DNA of 64,000 bases, from assembly GCA_046483075.1 (NCBI GenBank), contig JAWODV010000073.1, forward strand, positions 1 through 64,000. Reading direction: 5' to 3'. The notes beneath the pieces are model-generated. The model worked only from the letters and a program-made list of their open reading frames with translations, was not told the origin of the DNA and did not search any database. Below, piece after piece: positions 26,918-36,239 of the stretch; positions within the stretch are counted from its first letter, which is position 1, and the number at the start of each line of letters is the position of its first letter. Source of the DNA: JASMTM01 sp046483075. Its GTDB lineage: Bacteria; Thermotogota; Thermotogae; Petrotogales; Kosmotogaceae. Both the position numbers and the translations under genes were made by a program.

Positions 26918-27783
26918 AGAAAATGAAATTGAGAAAAAATATACTTGATTATTTCTATGTTACTTTTGGTTCATCAATAACGGCCATCGCTCTGGTGGCT
27001 TTTCTTGTTCCAAACAATATCGTAGCTGGTGGTGTAAGCGGTTTAGCTATAATACTTTACCGAACATTGGGCTGGTGGGTAGGAGCCCAGATGCTTCTTT
27101 ACAATATTGTACTTTTCACTGTAGCCTTTATCATTCTTGGCATTGGCTTTGGCATCAAATCCATTTACTCAGCTGTGCTACTATCATTTCTCGTTGACTT
27201 TCTTCAAAATATCAATTTTCCCGTTTTTAATGCTGCAGAAATCAATGATGGTATGTTACTAGCAACGATATATGGTGGTGCGCTAGCAGGTATCGGTATT
27301 GGAATAGTTTTATGGCGCGGTGCTTCAACCGGTGGAACTGATATTGGGGCAATGATAATCAATAAATATCTTCATATTGCTACAGGAACGGGATTACTGG
27401 TTATCGATTCAACAATCACGATACTGGCACTTGTGGTTTTTGGTCCTATCGTAGCCATGTATGGAATCATAACAATATTCGCTACCAGTAAGACTATAGA
27501 CAGCATACTTGAAGGTATAGAACACACGCGCACAGCATATATAATGTCCGATAATCATAAAACAATAAAAGAAAAAATTCTCCAGGAACTATCACGCGGT
27601 GTTACAGTTCTCGAAGGTCAGGGTGGTTTTACAGGTGAGACCCGTCCCGTATTGATGGTAACAATAAGGAGACGGGAAATAGGTCAACTAAGAAGAATTA
27701 TTAGAGATGTTGATTCAAAAGCTTTCACAATAACTGTAAATAACGCTGAAGTTTTTGGAGAGGGGTTTAAAAGATTATATTAG
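26914..27783 (+). CDS. YitT/DUF2179 family membrane protein
   Basis: 289 residues with five or six hydrophobic segments (about 10-200) and a cytoplasmic DUF2179 domain (about 205-289, RGVTVLEGQGGFTGETRPVLM). The function of the family is not firmly known. It starts ATGA-overlapped with the dnaJ stop, so it is read as part of the heat-shock operon, although it may also have its own expression. The conserved GGVSGLAIILY and GGTDIGAMI segments support the family call. Confidence 0.85.
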   Translation: MKKMKLRKNILDYFYVTFGSSITAIALVAFLVPNNIVAGGVSGLAIILYRTLGWWVGAQMLLYNIVLFTVAFIILGIGFGIKSIYSAVLLSFLVDFLQNINFPVFNAAEINDGMLLATIYGGALAGIGIGIVLWRGASTGGTDIGAMIINKYLHIATGTGLLVIDSTITILALVVFGPIVAMYGIITIFATSKTIDSILEGIEHTRTAYIMSDNHKTIKEKILQELSRGVTVLEGQGGFTGETRPVLMVTIRRREIGQLRRIIRDVDSKAFTITVNNAEVFGEGFKRLY

Positions 27784-27810
27784 AAAGTATTTAGATGAGA
27801 GGTTTTTGGG

Positions 27811-28479
27811 ATGAGATATCTTACTATGGACAGTTCAACAAGAAAATTAATGATTTGTGCTGTAAACAATAATTCAAAGGTAGGTATTTTGTTAGATAAT
27901 GCCGGGAAACACGGCAAACTTCTTGCTCCTGCTATCAGCAATGTTCTGGAATACGCAGAACTTAATGTAAAAGATCTGGATTTTCTCGGATGTGGAATTG
28001 GTCCGGGTTCACTAACTGGTTTGAGAGTGGGCATCTCAACAATAAAAGGTCTGGCCATACCCTGGGAAAAACCTATTGCAGGATTCAATTCGCTGGATAT
28101 GCTATCCAGAACAACAGGAATAAATGAAAACCATGTTGTCTTGAGAAAAGGCAGAAAAGGTTATTTTTACTGGCAGAGGTACAATAAAATTAATAAAATT
28201 GGAAATACATGTTTCAACAGTATTGAAGAATTACACAGAATCTTAGAAAAGGATCTTATACTCATTTTCGAAAATGAGAAAGATAGTAGTTCATTTCAAA
28301 AATACAGGATAATAATATCACCCGAACCCTCTTTTGAGGTGCTAACAGAAATTACCAGCAGTCACTATAATTCTGATAATTTGGTCAACGTAATAGAATT
28401 AAAACCACTCTACATGCAAAAATCCATTGCGGAAATAAACTGGGAGAAAAAACATAATGATAAAAATGACTCCCTATGA
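27811..28479 (+). CDS. tsaB: tRNA threonylcarbamoyladenosine biosynthesis protein TsaB
   Basis: Non-catalytic ASKHA-fold partner of TsaD in making t6A37 in ANN-decoding tRNAs. 222 residues. Family signs are the N-terminal MDSST segment and GCGIGPGSLTGLRVGISTIKG split at residues 60-80 (YeaZ signature), with a more variable C-terminal half. ATG at 27811 with GAGAGG upstream. Overlaps the next gene by 23 nt. TsaC, TsaD and TsaE are not in the window. Confidence 0.88.
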   Translation: MRYLTMDSSTRKLMICAVNNNSKVGILLDNAGKHGKLLAPAISNVLEYAELNVKDLDFLGCGIGPGSLTGLRVGISTIKGLAIPWEKPIAGFNSLDMLSRTTGINENHVVLRKGRKGYFYWQRYNKINKIGNTCFNSIEELHRILEKDLILIFENEKDSSSFQKYRIIISPEPSFEVLTEITSSHYNSDNLVNVIELKPLYMQKSIAEINWEKKHNDKNDSL

Positions 28480-29092
28480 ACTATTCAAAAGACTTAAGAC
28501 TTATTACGGTTCACAAAACTGGTGGCCTGCAGAATCTACATATGAAGTAATCGTTGGAGCTGTGTTGACACAAAACACAAATTGGAACAATGTTGAAAGA
28601 GCAATCGATAATTTAAAAAAAGAAAATATCTTATCTCCGTGTAAGATCCTCGAAAAGTCACCCGGCAAGCTAAAGAAACTTATAAAACCCACAGGATTTT
28701 ATAATGCTAAGGAATCAACTCTCAGAAGAGTTACTGATTTTATTAATAATAACAACATTAACGAAATGCCAACCAGTACTCTCAGACAAAAGTTACTTCA
28801 AATTAAAGGTGTGGGACCGGAAACAGCTGATTCAATACTTCTTTACGCATACAACCGTCCTGTCTTTGTAATAGATGCATATACAAAAAGGTTGGTTAAA
28901 CGCTTAAAAATAACCAACAGAAGAAAATATGACGAATTGCAGCTCTTTTTCCAGAGTGCGCTTCCTAAAGACAAAGAAATTTACGCTGAATTTCATGCTC
29001 TTATAGTGGAACACAGCAAAAACATTTGCAAAAAAGTCCCGCAGTGTAAAAAATGTCTTATGAAAGATGATTGCCCGGAGTCACTTTCTTAA
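28457..29092 (+). CDS. Endonuclease III-related HhH-GPD DNA glycosylase (COG2231 type)
   Basis: DNA base-excision glycosylase fold, 211 residues. Helix-hairpin-helix IKGVGPETADS with the catalytic Asp in VIDAY. The Lys that Nth uses for its lyase step (GVGRKTA) is Glu here (GVGPETA), so it is expected to be a monofunctional glycosylase, as in the MagIII/COG2231 group. The opening QNWWPAES and GAVLTQNTNW fit that group. Four C-terminal cysteines (C-x5-C-x2-C-x5-C) should bind a 4Fe-4S cluster. Tail-to-tail overlap of 12 bp with the next gene. Confidence 0.87.
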   Translation: MIKMTPYELFKRLKTYYGSQNWWPAESTYEVIVGAVLTQNTNWNNVERAIDNLKKENILSPCKILEKSPGKLKKLIKPTGFYNAKESTLRRVTDFINNNNINEMPTSTLRQKLLQIKGVGPETADSILLYAYNRPVFVIDAYTKRLVKRLKITNRRKYDELQLFFQSALPKDKEIYAEFHALIVEHSKNICKKVPQCKKCLMKDDCPESLS

Positions 29093-30259
29093 AAAGATTA
29101 GAGGAACCTTCATTTCATCCTCTGTTAACCCTCCATGCCTTGCTTTCATGGAATTTTCCTGTCCTGAATATTTAAAGCAGAAAGAATAATTATCTCTAGG
29201 TATAACAACGAGTTCGCCGATTCGATCAATGTATTTTTTGTTATTTCCTGATCCAAATAAACCCCTTTTTATCGCTTCGTCACGTTCTAGAATTAACAGT
29301 TTATCTCCCCAATTATTAGTTAAGATCTCTTTAGTTTTTTCAACATCAATTGTATGAAGATAACACGCTCTGTGTTCTCCTGCAGGTAAAGAATAAAGGT
29401 AATTGTAAAGATAATCGTTTTTTGACCACCAGATTTCTTTTTCCCAGGGGGTTTCTTTCTGACCATGATCAGCCGTTATAAAGAAAGCTGTATTGCTTTT
29501 TGCTACTCGTCTGAAGAAATCATCAATCATTCTTAAAATCCAGTACGCTTCCATCTCATATGCCTGACTGCTTGACCCATATCTATGCCCAAAGGTATCA
29601 ATTAAACCCCAATAAGCAAAAATAAGACTCTGATTTTCTTCGTTCCTTAGAATGTCGGTAATCTCCTCTATCATGTCTCCATAACCGTATATACCCTTTA
29701 CATATCCACCTTTGGTATGCATTCTACTTAAGCCTGTATTCACAAAGGACTTGGAAGTAATATGATAACCCTTTATGCCACCATCATATAAGGTTTCAAA
29801 AATCGTTGGTACTTCCAAAAATTTCAGAGGGTCCATTCCGATCTTTTGAAGTCCATCCCTTTCCTGCCCATAGGGTGTAAGCTCAATCATGTTGGAAAGT
29901 CCACCGTATTCTTTAAGGTAAAGGGTATAACCAAGCATGCCATGATAGATCGGTGGAACACATGTATAAAGACTTGTAAGAGCACTTGTTGTGGTGGATG
30001 GAAATACAGAAGTCATATGCTTGAGCGCATATGAACCGATATGTGAAAAACCACCCGGTTCAGTGATCAATTTTTCCACTGTGCTATAGCTTAATGCATC
30101 AAGAAGAAAGACTACAATTTTATCAATTCCATCAAGATTTATTTCTCTAGACTTAAAATCTATTGGTTTACCGGGAGGCTTAATCCCAAAATGCTTAACA
30201 AGACCTGAACTAAAATTGGGAATTGAGCCATCATCATAATTCGGCAACAATTCAAACAC
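29081..30259 (-). CDS. Alkaline-phosphatase-superfamily phosphodiesterase/pyrophosphatase (COG1524 type)
   Basis: 392 residues, no signal peptide. It shows the metal-binding and nucleophile regions of type I phosphodiesterases: VFLLDALSYST near residue 50, FPSTTTSALTSL (nucleophile Thr), IYHGMLGY and the later ITADHGQ and HGG metal ligands. The substrate is unknown. GTG start at 30259 with an AAGGATGG site. It lies 18 nt after malG on the same strand, so it is probably transcribed with the maltose transporter. Confidence 0.83.
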   Translation of the reverse strand: MFELLPNYDDGSIPNFSSGLVKHFGIKPPGKPIDFKSREINLDGIDKIVVFLLDALSYSTVEKLITEPGGFSHIGSYALKHMTSVFPSTTTSALTSLYTCVPPIYHGMLGYTLYLKEYGGLSNMIELTPYGQERDGLQKIGMDPLKFLEVPTIFETLYDGGIKGYHITSKSFVNTGLSRMHTKGGYVKGIYGYGDMIEEITDILRNEENQSLIFAYWGLIDTFGHRYGSSSQAYEMEAYWILRMIDDFFRRVAKSNTAFFITADHGQKETPWEKEIWWSKNDYLYNYLYSLPAGEHRACYLHTIDVEKTKEILTNNWGDKLLILERDEAIKRGLFGSGNNKKYIDRIGELVVIPRDNYSFCFKYSGQENSMKARHGGLTEDEMKVPLIFLRK

Positions 30260-30277
30260 ATTTATCCATCCTTCTCA

Positions 30278-33055
30278 CTAACCCTTTACTGAACCTTTGG
30301 TCAGCCCTCCTACAATTTGATCTTGCAGTAACAGGAAGAATGTAAGCATCGGTATTGCACCTATGAGAGCTGCAGCAGTAAACGGTCCCCAGCTAGCTTC
30401 AAATCTGCCTGAAAACTGCTGTAAACCAACTGCGTATGTCCACTTATCTATACTCTGTAATATTATACTCGCCATTACAAATTCATTGAAAACATTCATA
30501 AATGTTAGAATGGCAATAACTGCAAGTATTGGTCTTGCCAGAGGGAGCACAATTTTCCAGAACGTTTGAAGTCTGTTAGCTCCATCTATCAAAGCTGATT
30601 CTTCAAGCGAATCAGGTATCGTATCAAAATAACCCTTTATCAACCATATATTAAAGGCAATATTACCACAGTAGATAAAAATCATTCCAGTTATTGTATC
30701 CAGCCCTAAAAATGGCACGTAATTACCAAGGAACTGTAAAAGAGAATATATTGCAATCATAAACATTACCGTGGGAAACATCTGTATCAACAAAAGAAAT
30801 AATAAACCCTGACTTCTACCAAAGAATCTCATCCTGCTGAAAGGATATGCTGCAAATGCTGCTACAAGAACACTTATTATTGCCACTGAAAGAGCTATTA
30901 GGATTGAATTGAATAACCATTTCATGAAATAGAAGTAGGTGCTTTCTTTTCTGGTCCATATCTGACTGATTCTGAAAATTGACCTATCAACCTCTCGCAG
31001 TTTACCTTTATGCTCTCCGGAGTATGCTGTATTGAAATCAATCATGTCACCTATTAATCTTTGAGCTCTTTTATAGCTGGCGTTAAAATTTTGAAATTCC
31101 CTGTTGAATAACTCTGTCATTTCGTCAAAAACAGCAACATCTATTGAAGCTCCTAAAAATCTTAACTCAACATAATTTGTCATTTTTCCATCAAGATCCC
31201 GCTTCATACTTGTCATTTTATCAATAATGGATCTTATAACAGCTGTTGCCCGGGTAATTTCAATATATGCATTATTAAAATCGCTATACCATGTGTACGA
31301 TCTATATCTCGTATTTGCCTTAATTTGAAAATACTTTTTCATTAATCTGCTAACAGTGTTATAATAACTCTTTGCATCTTCAAGATTTTGGATATCTTCC
31401 TGAGCAAAATTCTTTAAAAAATTCAGTTCTGCTATTTCGATATTGCCGTTTAAATGGTGGATGGCATTTTCATATTGTGATTTCGTTTCTACCATGAATG
31501 ATTGAAGTTCGTCCTTCTCGTTCAATAAATTTGAAAGCTCTGTGTTCTTCTCTTCACGTTCAACAATCATGTCAACATACTGATCGGTATATTCAGTAAG
31601 ATCTCCAGTAACCCTTGATATATTTGAATAGCTCACTTCAAGAATATTGATAACATTTTCAACATCTGGATTATCCTGATTGACAACTATCAATTCTTTC
31701 TTATCTACAAACCAATTCATTACATTTATTGCTTCTTTTAAATGCATATAAACATCAAGATCTCCATCAATGGTTGATAATTTATCCTTTATAGGTGAGA
31801 GGTTATTCATAAGTGATTCTATGTTTCCCAAAATCCTTACCGGAAAAGCTCTGTCTGCTTCTTCTTTTGCCTTATCGGAACTTAAAAATGTTTCCAGGGT
31901 TTCTCTGGCTCTATCCATCTTTGTTATTTCTGGAACAAGTACCAACCCGGCAACATTCAAAGATTCCTTGATTTCTGGAATTGCTTCATCCAAACTATCT
32001 ATTCTGTTATTTATCTGAGAGATCTTATTTTCGACAGTGTTTAAATTGCTTTGAGCATCTAAATACTCAACATATTTATATTTTGACAATGCATTGCCCG
32101 TTACTTCTCCAATCTTCCCAATCAGGTTACTGTGCAATTCCTTCATTTTATCCCATGTTGCGTCTGCTGCCTTAAATGTTTCATATAATTGGTCTTTTTT
32201 CTTTACAATAACTTCAGCTTTTTCCTGTTCTATAAAATCTCCGATATTTTTTAAATTTCTATTGATTACTTTTAACCAGTGATCACTTCTCCACTGCGAA
32301 TATGAGATATTTTCTAACGAAATATATTCAGATATTTTGCTTAGCGAATCATGAACATCTTCTTTCCCTTCAAATTCATATGAAGATATCAGATTGATTA
32401 GTTCACTGTTAAGTTCCAAAATGTCATTATACTGACTTATATAATTATCAATTTCTCTAACAAGTTCTTCAGCGGGTTCTATATTGAGCTGTTCAATATA
32501 ATATCGATAGTAATGCTCAGCTGAAAAATCATTTGTATCAATAATCTTCAATAATCCAGCCTGATATATGTCTGTGTCTTTTTTATCCTGCAGTTCATTA
32601 AGCCGTTCATTGATCATTTCAAGATCTTGTTTCCTAACATTATTAATTCCTGAGACTACTTCATCATTTTTCTGTCTTACGAATTCATTCATTTTTTCAA
32701 ATTTTGCTTCTATACTGTTAACCAGCGTCGTAGATTCTTCGATATAATTGTCGAACATTTTGGATAGATCGTTAATCTCTTTCTTTGTCTTTTCTTCACC
32801 AGTTTCTCTATAATCACCAAGTCCCTGCACAGCCTGTTGCATGGATAGAATAACCCGGGACATACTCTTCTTTGGGAACAATAGATTTTGATAATGCTGT
32901 AACGTTACACGGGTAGAAAAAAGTTTTGGAGAAAATGCTGCTTCGTCCCGTCTGATGGAAGTACTAACAACCCATACCATCGGGAATAGTACAATGGCCA
33001 ATACAATAATCAATATTAAGTGTCTTAACCAGTATCGTTTTTTCTCAATGGCCAT
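30278..33055 (-). CDS. malG: Maltose/maltodextrin ABC permease MalG with a very large coiled-coil insert
   Basis: Inner-membrane permease subunit of the maltodextrin importer, 925 residues against about 280-300 in E. coli. TM1 (about 12-32) is followed by an insert of about 635 residues (about 65-700), rich in Glu, Lys, Asn, Ile and Leu and predicted mostly helical/coiled coil. The remaining five TM helices (707-925) include the ATPase-contacting EAA loop EESALIDGANRLQ near 819-831. From topology the insert should be extracytoplasmic. Long MalG proteins are known in Thermotoga. The start overlaps the malF stop (TAATG). No frameshift is needed to read it through. Confidence 0.92.
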   Translation of the reverse strand: MAIEKKRYWLRHLILIIVLAIVLFPMVWVVSTSIRRDEAAFSPKLFSTRVTLQHYQNLLFPKKSMSRVILSMQQAVQGLGDYRETGEEKTKKEINDLSKMFDNYIEESTTLVNSIEAKFEKMNEFVRQKNDEVVSGINNVRKQDLEMINERLNELQDKKDTDIYQAGLLKIIDTNDFSAEHYYRYYIEQLNIEPAEELVREIDNYISQYNDILELNSELINLISSYEFEGKEDVHDSLSKISEYISLENISYSQWRSDHWLKVINRNLKNIGDFIEQEKAEVIVKKKDQLYETFKAADATWDKMKELHSNLIGKIGEVTGNALSKYKYVEYLDAQSNLNTVENKISQINNRIDSLDEAIPEIKESLNVAGLVLVPEITKMDRARETLETFLSSDKAKEEADRAFPVRILGNIESLMNNLSPIKDKLSTIDGDLDVYMHLKEAINVMNWFVDKKELIVVNQDNPDVENVINILEVSYSNISRVTGDLTEYTDQYVDMIVEREEKNTELSNLLNEKDELQSFMVETKSQYENAIHHLNGNIEIAELNFLKNFAQEDIQNLEDAKSYYNTVSRLMKKYFQIKANTRYRSYTWYSDFNNAYIEITRATAVIRSIIDKMTSMKRDLDGKMTNYVELRFLGASIDVAVFDEMTELFNREFQNFNASYKRAQRLIGDMIDFNTAYSGEHKGKLREVDRSIFRISQIWTRKESTYFYFMKWLFNSILIALSVAIISVLVAAFAAYPFSRMRFFGRSQGLLFLLLIQMFPTVMFMIAIYSLLQFLGNYVPFLGLDTITGMIFIYCGNIAFNIWLIKGYFDTIPDSLEESALIDGANRLQTFWKIVLPLARPILAVIAILTFMNVFNEFVMASIILQSIDKWTYAVGLQQFSGRFEASWGPFTAAALIGAIPMLTFFLLLQDQIVGGLTKGSVKG

Positions 33056-34803
33056 TACCTTCTCACCTCTTCAAAGGCTCCTGATAATTTGAAATTCAAC
33101 CAGCTGAATCCTGCAACAAGACCAAATATAATTATTGAGATGGCGCTTGCAAATCCAAAGTCCTGACCTCTCCCGTAGAAGGCAAGTTTATATGTATATG
33201 AGATCAAGATATCTGTTGCACCTGCAGGAGTTGTACTTCCCGGAATTGCTGGACCTCCTTCAGTAAGCAAATATATACCTACAAAATTGTTGAAGTTAAA
33301 TGCAAAGGTTCCAACCAACAATGGAGCTACAGTGACCAATAACAGGGGAAAGGTTATTTTCCAGAATTTTTGCCAGCGTCTTGCCCCATCAATTGAGGCT
33401 GCCTCGTAAAGTTCACCCGGTATGCTTTGAAGAGCTCCAAGCGAAACTGTCATCATGTACGGAAAACCCAGCCATGTGTTCACAGTTAAAACAGAAACCT
33501 TTGCCCAGAAAGGATCACTTAACCACCTGATGGGATTTTCAAAACCTAAAAGTCCCTGGAAAAGGAAACGATTTAATATACCGTAGGTTTCATTGAACAT
33601 CCCATTTCTCCATACAAGCACAGAAATGAAGGCCGGTATAGCCCAGGGGATAATCAGAAGCGTTCTGTAAATCTTTGTTCCTCTTAATTTTCTGTCATTC
33701 AGCACCATTGCCAAGGCCAGACCAATCGTAAAACAGAAGACAACACTGAGTCCTGCCCAGGTAAAGGTCCATACAAATATCTGGAAGAAAGGTCCTCTTA
33801 CCCTCGGGTCAGAGAGCATCTTCATGAAATTGTCAAACCCTACTCCAGAAATGTATCCATCTAAACGGGTTTCTTCTCCGTTTTCCTTGACATCATAAAA
33901 ATATCCATCTTTTTCAATCAGATTTCTTCCAGTCCGTCTGTTATATAAGATCTGTTTCTGTCTGGCATAACCAGCATCAAGACTTGTAACAGTTTTCATT
34001 CCATACTGCCTTTCAACTGTAGCAAAATTCCTGTAAAGCTTTTTTGGATTTAATCTCACCTGATAGTCCTGGGGATTAATAAACTCTGCATTTTTCAACC
34101 AGTTACTTCTTATTTCACCAAGGAAATATGCAGCATTAGCTCTCGTTGAAGGATCATTTGGAGAGTAAAAATATACATAATTTTCACCAAGTTCGTTGTT
34201 TATTGATAAATAACTGTCATCTTTCTTTGAGACAATTATCGTATGTTTAACTCCGTTAATATTTGCATTATTATTGTCCACTCTGAACATCTCAGAACGA
34301 GCAAGTGTTATATTTCCCTCACTATCACGTGATATTACATCCGGTTTTGGAGCAATAAATCGCTTTTCTGAACTTTCCTCTTCAAATATCATGATAAAAT
34401 CATTGGTAGGTTTATAATCTTCTAACTTAACAAAAACCCAAAAATTATATTCTACTGGATCATCGGGCACATAAAAATATTCATTCAAAAGCTTCTGAAC
34501 AATTTGAGGCCTGGTAAAAAGATGTCCCGTTCCATAATTTGAAAACGCTGCATCAAAGGTGTAGTACATTGGGTAAATGGTTAGAACAAAAAGCAAAATT
34601 AAAGCAGGTATCATGTACCTGTATGGATAACCCTTTCGGCTGAAAGAAATATAATCAATTATCAGCGCTAATACAGCAAGAATTATTGCTAGTCCATATC
34701 GAGCATTGATCCATAAAACAAAAACGCCCCAGATAACAAAAGCGTTATAAATTGCAAGAAAAAACATTGCTGCGAGATACATGAAAAACTTTTTGCCAGA
34801 CAC
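33055..34803 (-). CDS. malF: Maltose/maltodextrin ABC permease MalF
   Basis: Membrane partner of MalG, 582 residues. Three N-terminal hydrophobic segments (about 8-90) are followed by a soluble extracytoplasmic loop (about 95-340, longer than the P2 loop of E. coli MalF), then the permease core. The EAA loop YEAASIDGARRWQKFW lies near residue 455-470. GTG start with GGAGGTT upstream. A strong hairpin separates it from malE, and no malK ATPase gene is nearby. Confidence 0.93.
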   Translation of the reverse strand: MSGKKFFMYLAAMFFLAIYNAFVIWGVFVLWINARYGLAIILAVLALIIDYISFSRKGYPYRYMIPALILLFVLTIYPMYYTFDAAFSNYGTGHLFTRPQIVQKLLNEYFYVPDDPVEYNFWVFVKLEDYKPTNDFIMIFEEESSEKRFIAPKPDVISRDSEGNITLARSEMFRVDNNNANINGVKHTIIVSKKDDSYLSINNELGENYVYFYSPNDPSTRANAAYFLGEIRSNWLKNAEFINPQDYQVRLNPKKLYRNFATVERQYGMKTVTSLDAGYARQKQILYNRRTGRNLIEKDGYFYDVKENGEETRLDGYISGVGFDNFMKMLSDPRVRGPFFQIFVWTFTWAGLSVVFCFTIGLALAMVLNDRKLRGTKIYRTLLIIPWAIPAFISVLVWRNGMFNETYGILNRFLFQGLLGFENPIRWLSDPFWAKVSVLTVNTWLGFPYMMTVSLGALQSIPGELYEAASIDGARRWQKFWKITFPLLLVTVAPLLVGTFAFNFNNFVGIYLLTEGGPAIPGSTTPAGATDILISYTYKLAFYGRGQDFGFASAISIIIFGLVAGFSWLNFKLSGAFEEVRR

Positions 34804-34834
34804 CTTTTACAACCTCCAAAGGTAAAGGATAAGT

Positions 34835-34862
34835 AATCGCGGAGCCCGTGGGCTCCGCGATT
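34835..34862 (-). promoter_or_regulatory. Intercistronic stem-loop between malE and malF
   Basis: A 12-bp GC-rich stem (AATCGCGGAGCC/GGCTCCGCGATT) with a 4-nt loop sits in the 76-nt malE-malF gap. It has no T-tract on either strand. A hairpin here would be expected to protect malE mRNA or cut read-through, giving more binding protein than permease, as for the repeat at the same place in E. coli. Confidence 0.7.
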
Positions 34863-34879
34863 TCAATTTCAAACGGAAA

Positions 34880-36070
34880 TTACATTCCAATAGAAGTTTT
34901 AATCTTTTCAACTGCTGTTTCGAAAGCACTTTCTACTGTGTCTTCTCCGTTGATGACCAAACCCAGAGCATCCTGCATTGAGCCCCAGACAGGTGCCATT
35001 TCGGGAACGTTGGGCATAGGATCGCCTATAGATGCGCTTTTTGAAAATTGCAATATATCATAGACTTCCTGTCCGCCTGTTTCTTCAACATATTCAAAAA
35101 CATCTTCTCTAACTGGACCTCTTTTATCATTCAGGAACAATTCGTATTGCGTTTCAAAGGTACTGCAATAACTCGCAACAAATTCCATAGCCTCCAATTT
35201 GTTGCCTGATCTTGAATTGACCATAAAGGCCTGAACACCAACAAATGGTACCGGGTTTTCTCCATTAGGAAGATTTATTTCGCTAAATGGGAGGATATCG
35301 TAATCAATACCGGCTTCCTGGTAACCTGATGTTGACCAGGGACCGTTTACTATAAATGCAGCTAATCCATCCCTGAATAAAGAATCCATGAGAGAATAAT
35401 TGGCTCCCTGAGGGATCAACCCAGAATCAAACCAACTCTTAATAAGTTTTCCGCCTCTTATGGCTCCTTCGTTATCAAGTCCTATATCTGTTACATCATA
35501 ACCTTCATCAGTAAGGTTAAATACATAACCACCAAATCCAGCTATAAACGGATAGGAGAAATAGAAATCAGATGCTGGATAAATGAAACCTACAACCTCA
35601 TCGTCAGATACTTCTGTGGCAATTGTTTCTAATTCTTCAATTGTTTCAGGCTTTTTATCTACAAGGTCTTTGTTGTAAAGTATTCCAAGAGATTCAATAG
35701 CGTAAGGTACACCATACAATTTTCCTTCGTATGAAAAAGCATTAAGTGCAGATTCATAAAACTGGTCTCTTTCTGGTAAGAAAGGAATTGCTTCAATAAC
35801 ACCGTTCTCTACCAGTTCACCTACCCAGTCATGAGCACCCACAATTATGTCTGGACCTTCGCCAGATGGTGCTGCGGTAAGAAATTTCGATTTAATGTCA
35901 CCAAAATTAACCTGCTCTACTTTTACTTCAATGCCATAGTTCTTTTCAAAGTCCGCTCCAATCTTCTGAAGAACAGGTACCTGAACTTCAGATGTCCAGA
36001 CTGTAATGGCAGCATTAAGCGTACTAACAAGTGCAAATACGACAAACAAGAATAATACTAATTTTCTCAT
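34880..36070 (-). CDS. malE: Maltose/maltodextrin-binding protein
   Basis: Secreted solute receptor, 396 residues. Signal peptide about 1-20 (MRKLVLFLFVVFALVSTLNA). Family-1 sugar-binding features include ITVWTSEVQVPVLQKIGADFEKNYGI, GPDIIVGAHDWVGELVENG, GVPYAIESLGILYNKDL and GPWSTSGYQEAGIDY. The aromatic-rich ligand cleft and MalE-like order suggest malto-oligosaccharides. ATG at 36070 with GGGAGG upstream. First gene of malE-malF-malG. A TATAAT box on the minus strand lies at 36117-36112. Confidence 0.93.
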   Translation of the reverse strand: MRKLVLFLFVVFALVSTLNAAITVWTSEVQVPVLQKIGADFEKNYGIEVKVEQVNFGDIKSKFLTAAPSGEGPDIIVGAHDWVGELVENGVIEAIPFLPERDQFYESALNAFSYEGKLYGVPYAIESLGILYNKDLVDKKPETIEELETIATEVSDDEVVGFIYPASDFYFSYPFIAGFGGYVFNLTDEGYDVTDIGLDNEGAIRGGKLIKSWFDSGLIPQGANYSLMDSLFRDGLAAFIVNGPWSTSGYQEAGIDYDILPFSEINLPNGENPVPFVGVQAFMVNSRSGNKLEAMEFVASYCSTFETQYELFLNDKRGPVREDVFEYVEETGGQEVYDILQFSKSASIGDPMPNVPEMAPVWGSMQDALGLVINGEDTVESAFETAVEKIKTSIGM

Positions 36071-36111
36071 TTGACCAACCTCCCTTTTAAAAAATGTGTT
36101 CTTATGTACAT

Positions 36112-36117
36112 ATTATA
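36112..36117 (-). promoter_or_regulatory. Likely -10 box of the malEFG operon
   Basis: TATAAT on the minus strand about 42 nt before the malE ATG. The -35 region at the right distance is poor (ATCAAT), which would fit a promoter needing an activator. No operator palindrome was recognised. Confidence 0.4.
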
Positions 36118-36239
36118 ATTTTAACAGTTTTAACATTGATTTTTTATAAATCGCGTTTCTTAGTAGTAATAACTAAAACATATCAGTAGTTCTTAAAGGT
36201 GATTATAATTAATAAGCTTTGTTTTTCTCATTCATGCTT

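Noticed and set aside
30278..33055. malG as an artificial fusion of two genes
   Set aside because: Both ends belong to one permease, the frame is continuous and the insert sits at a loop. A long MalG is known in Thermotoga.
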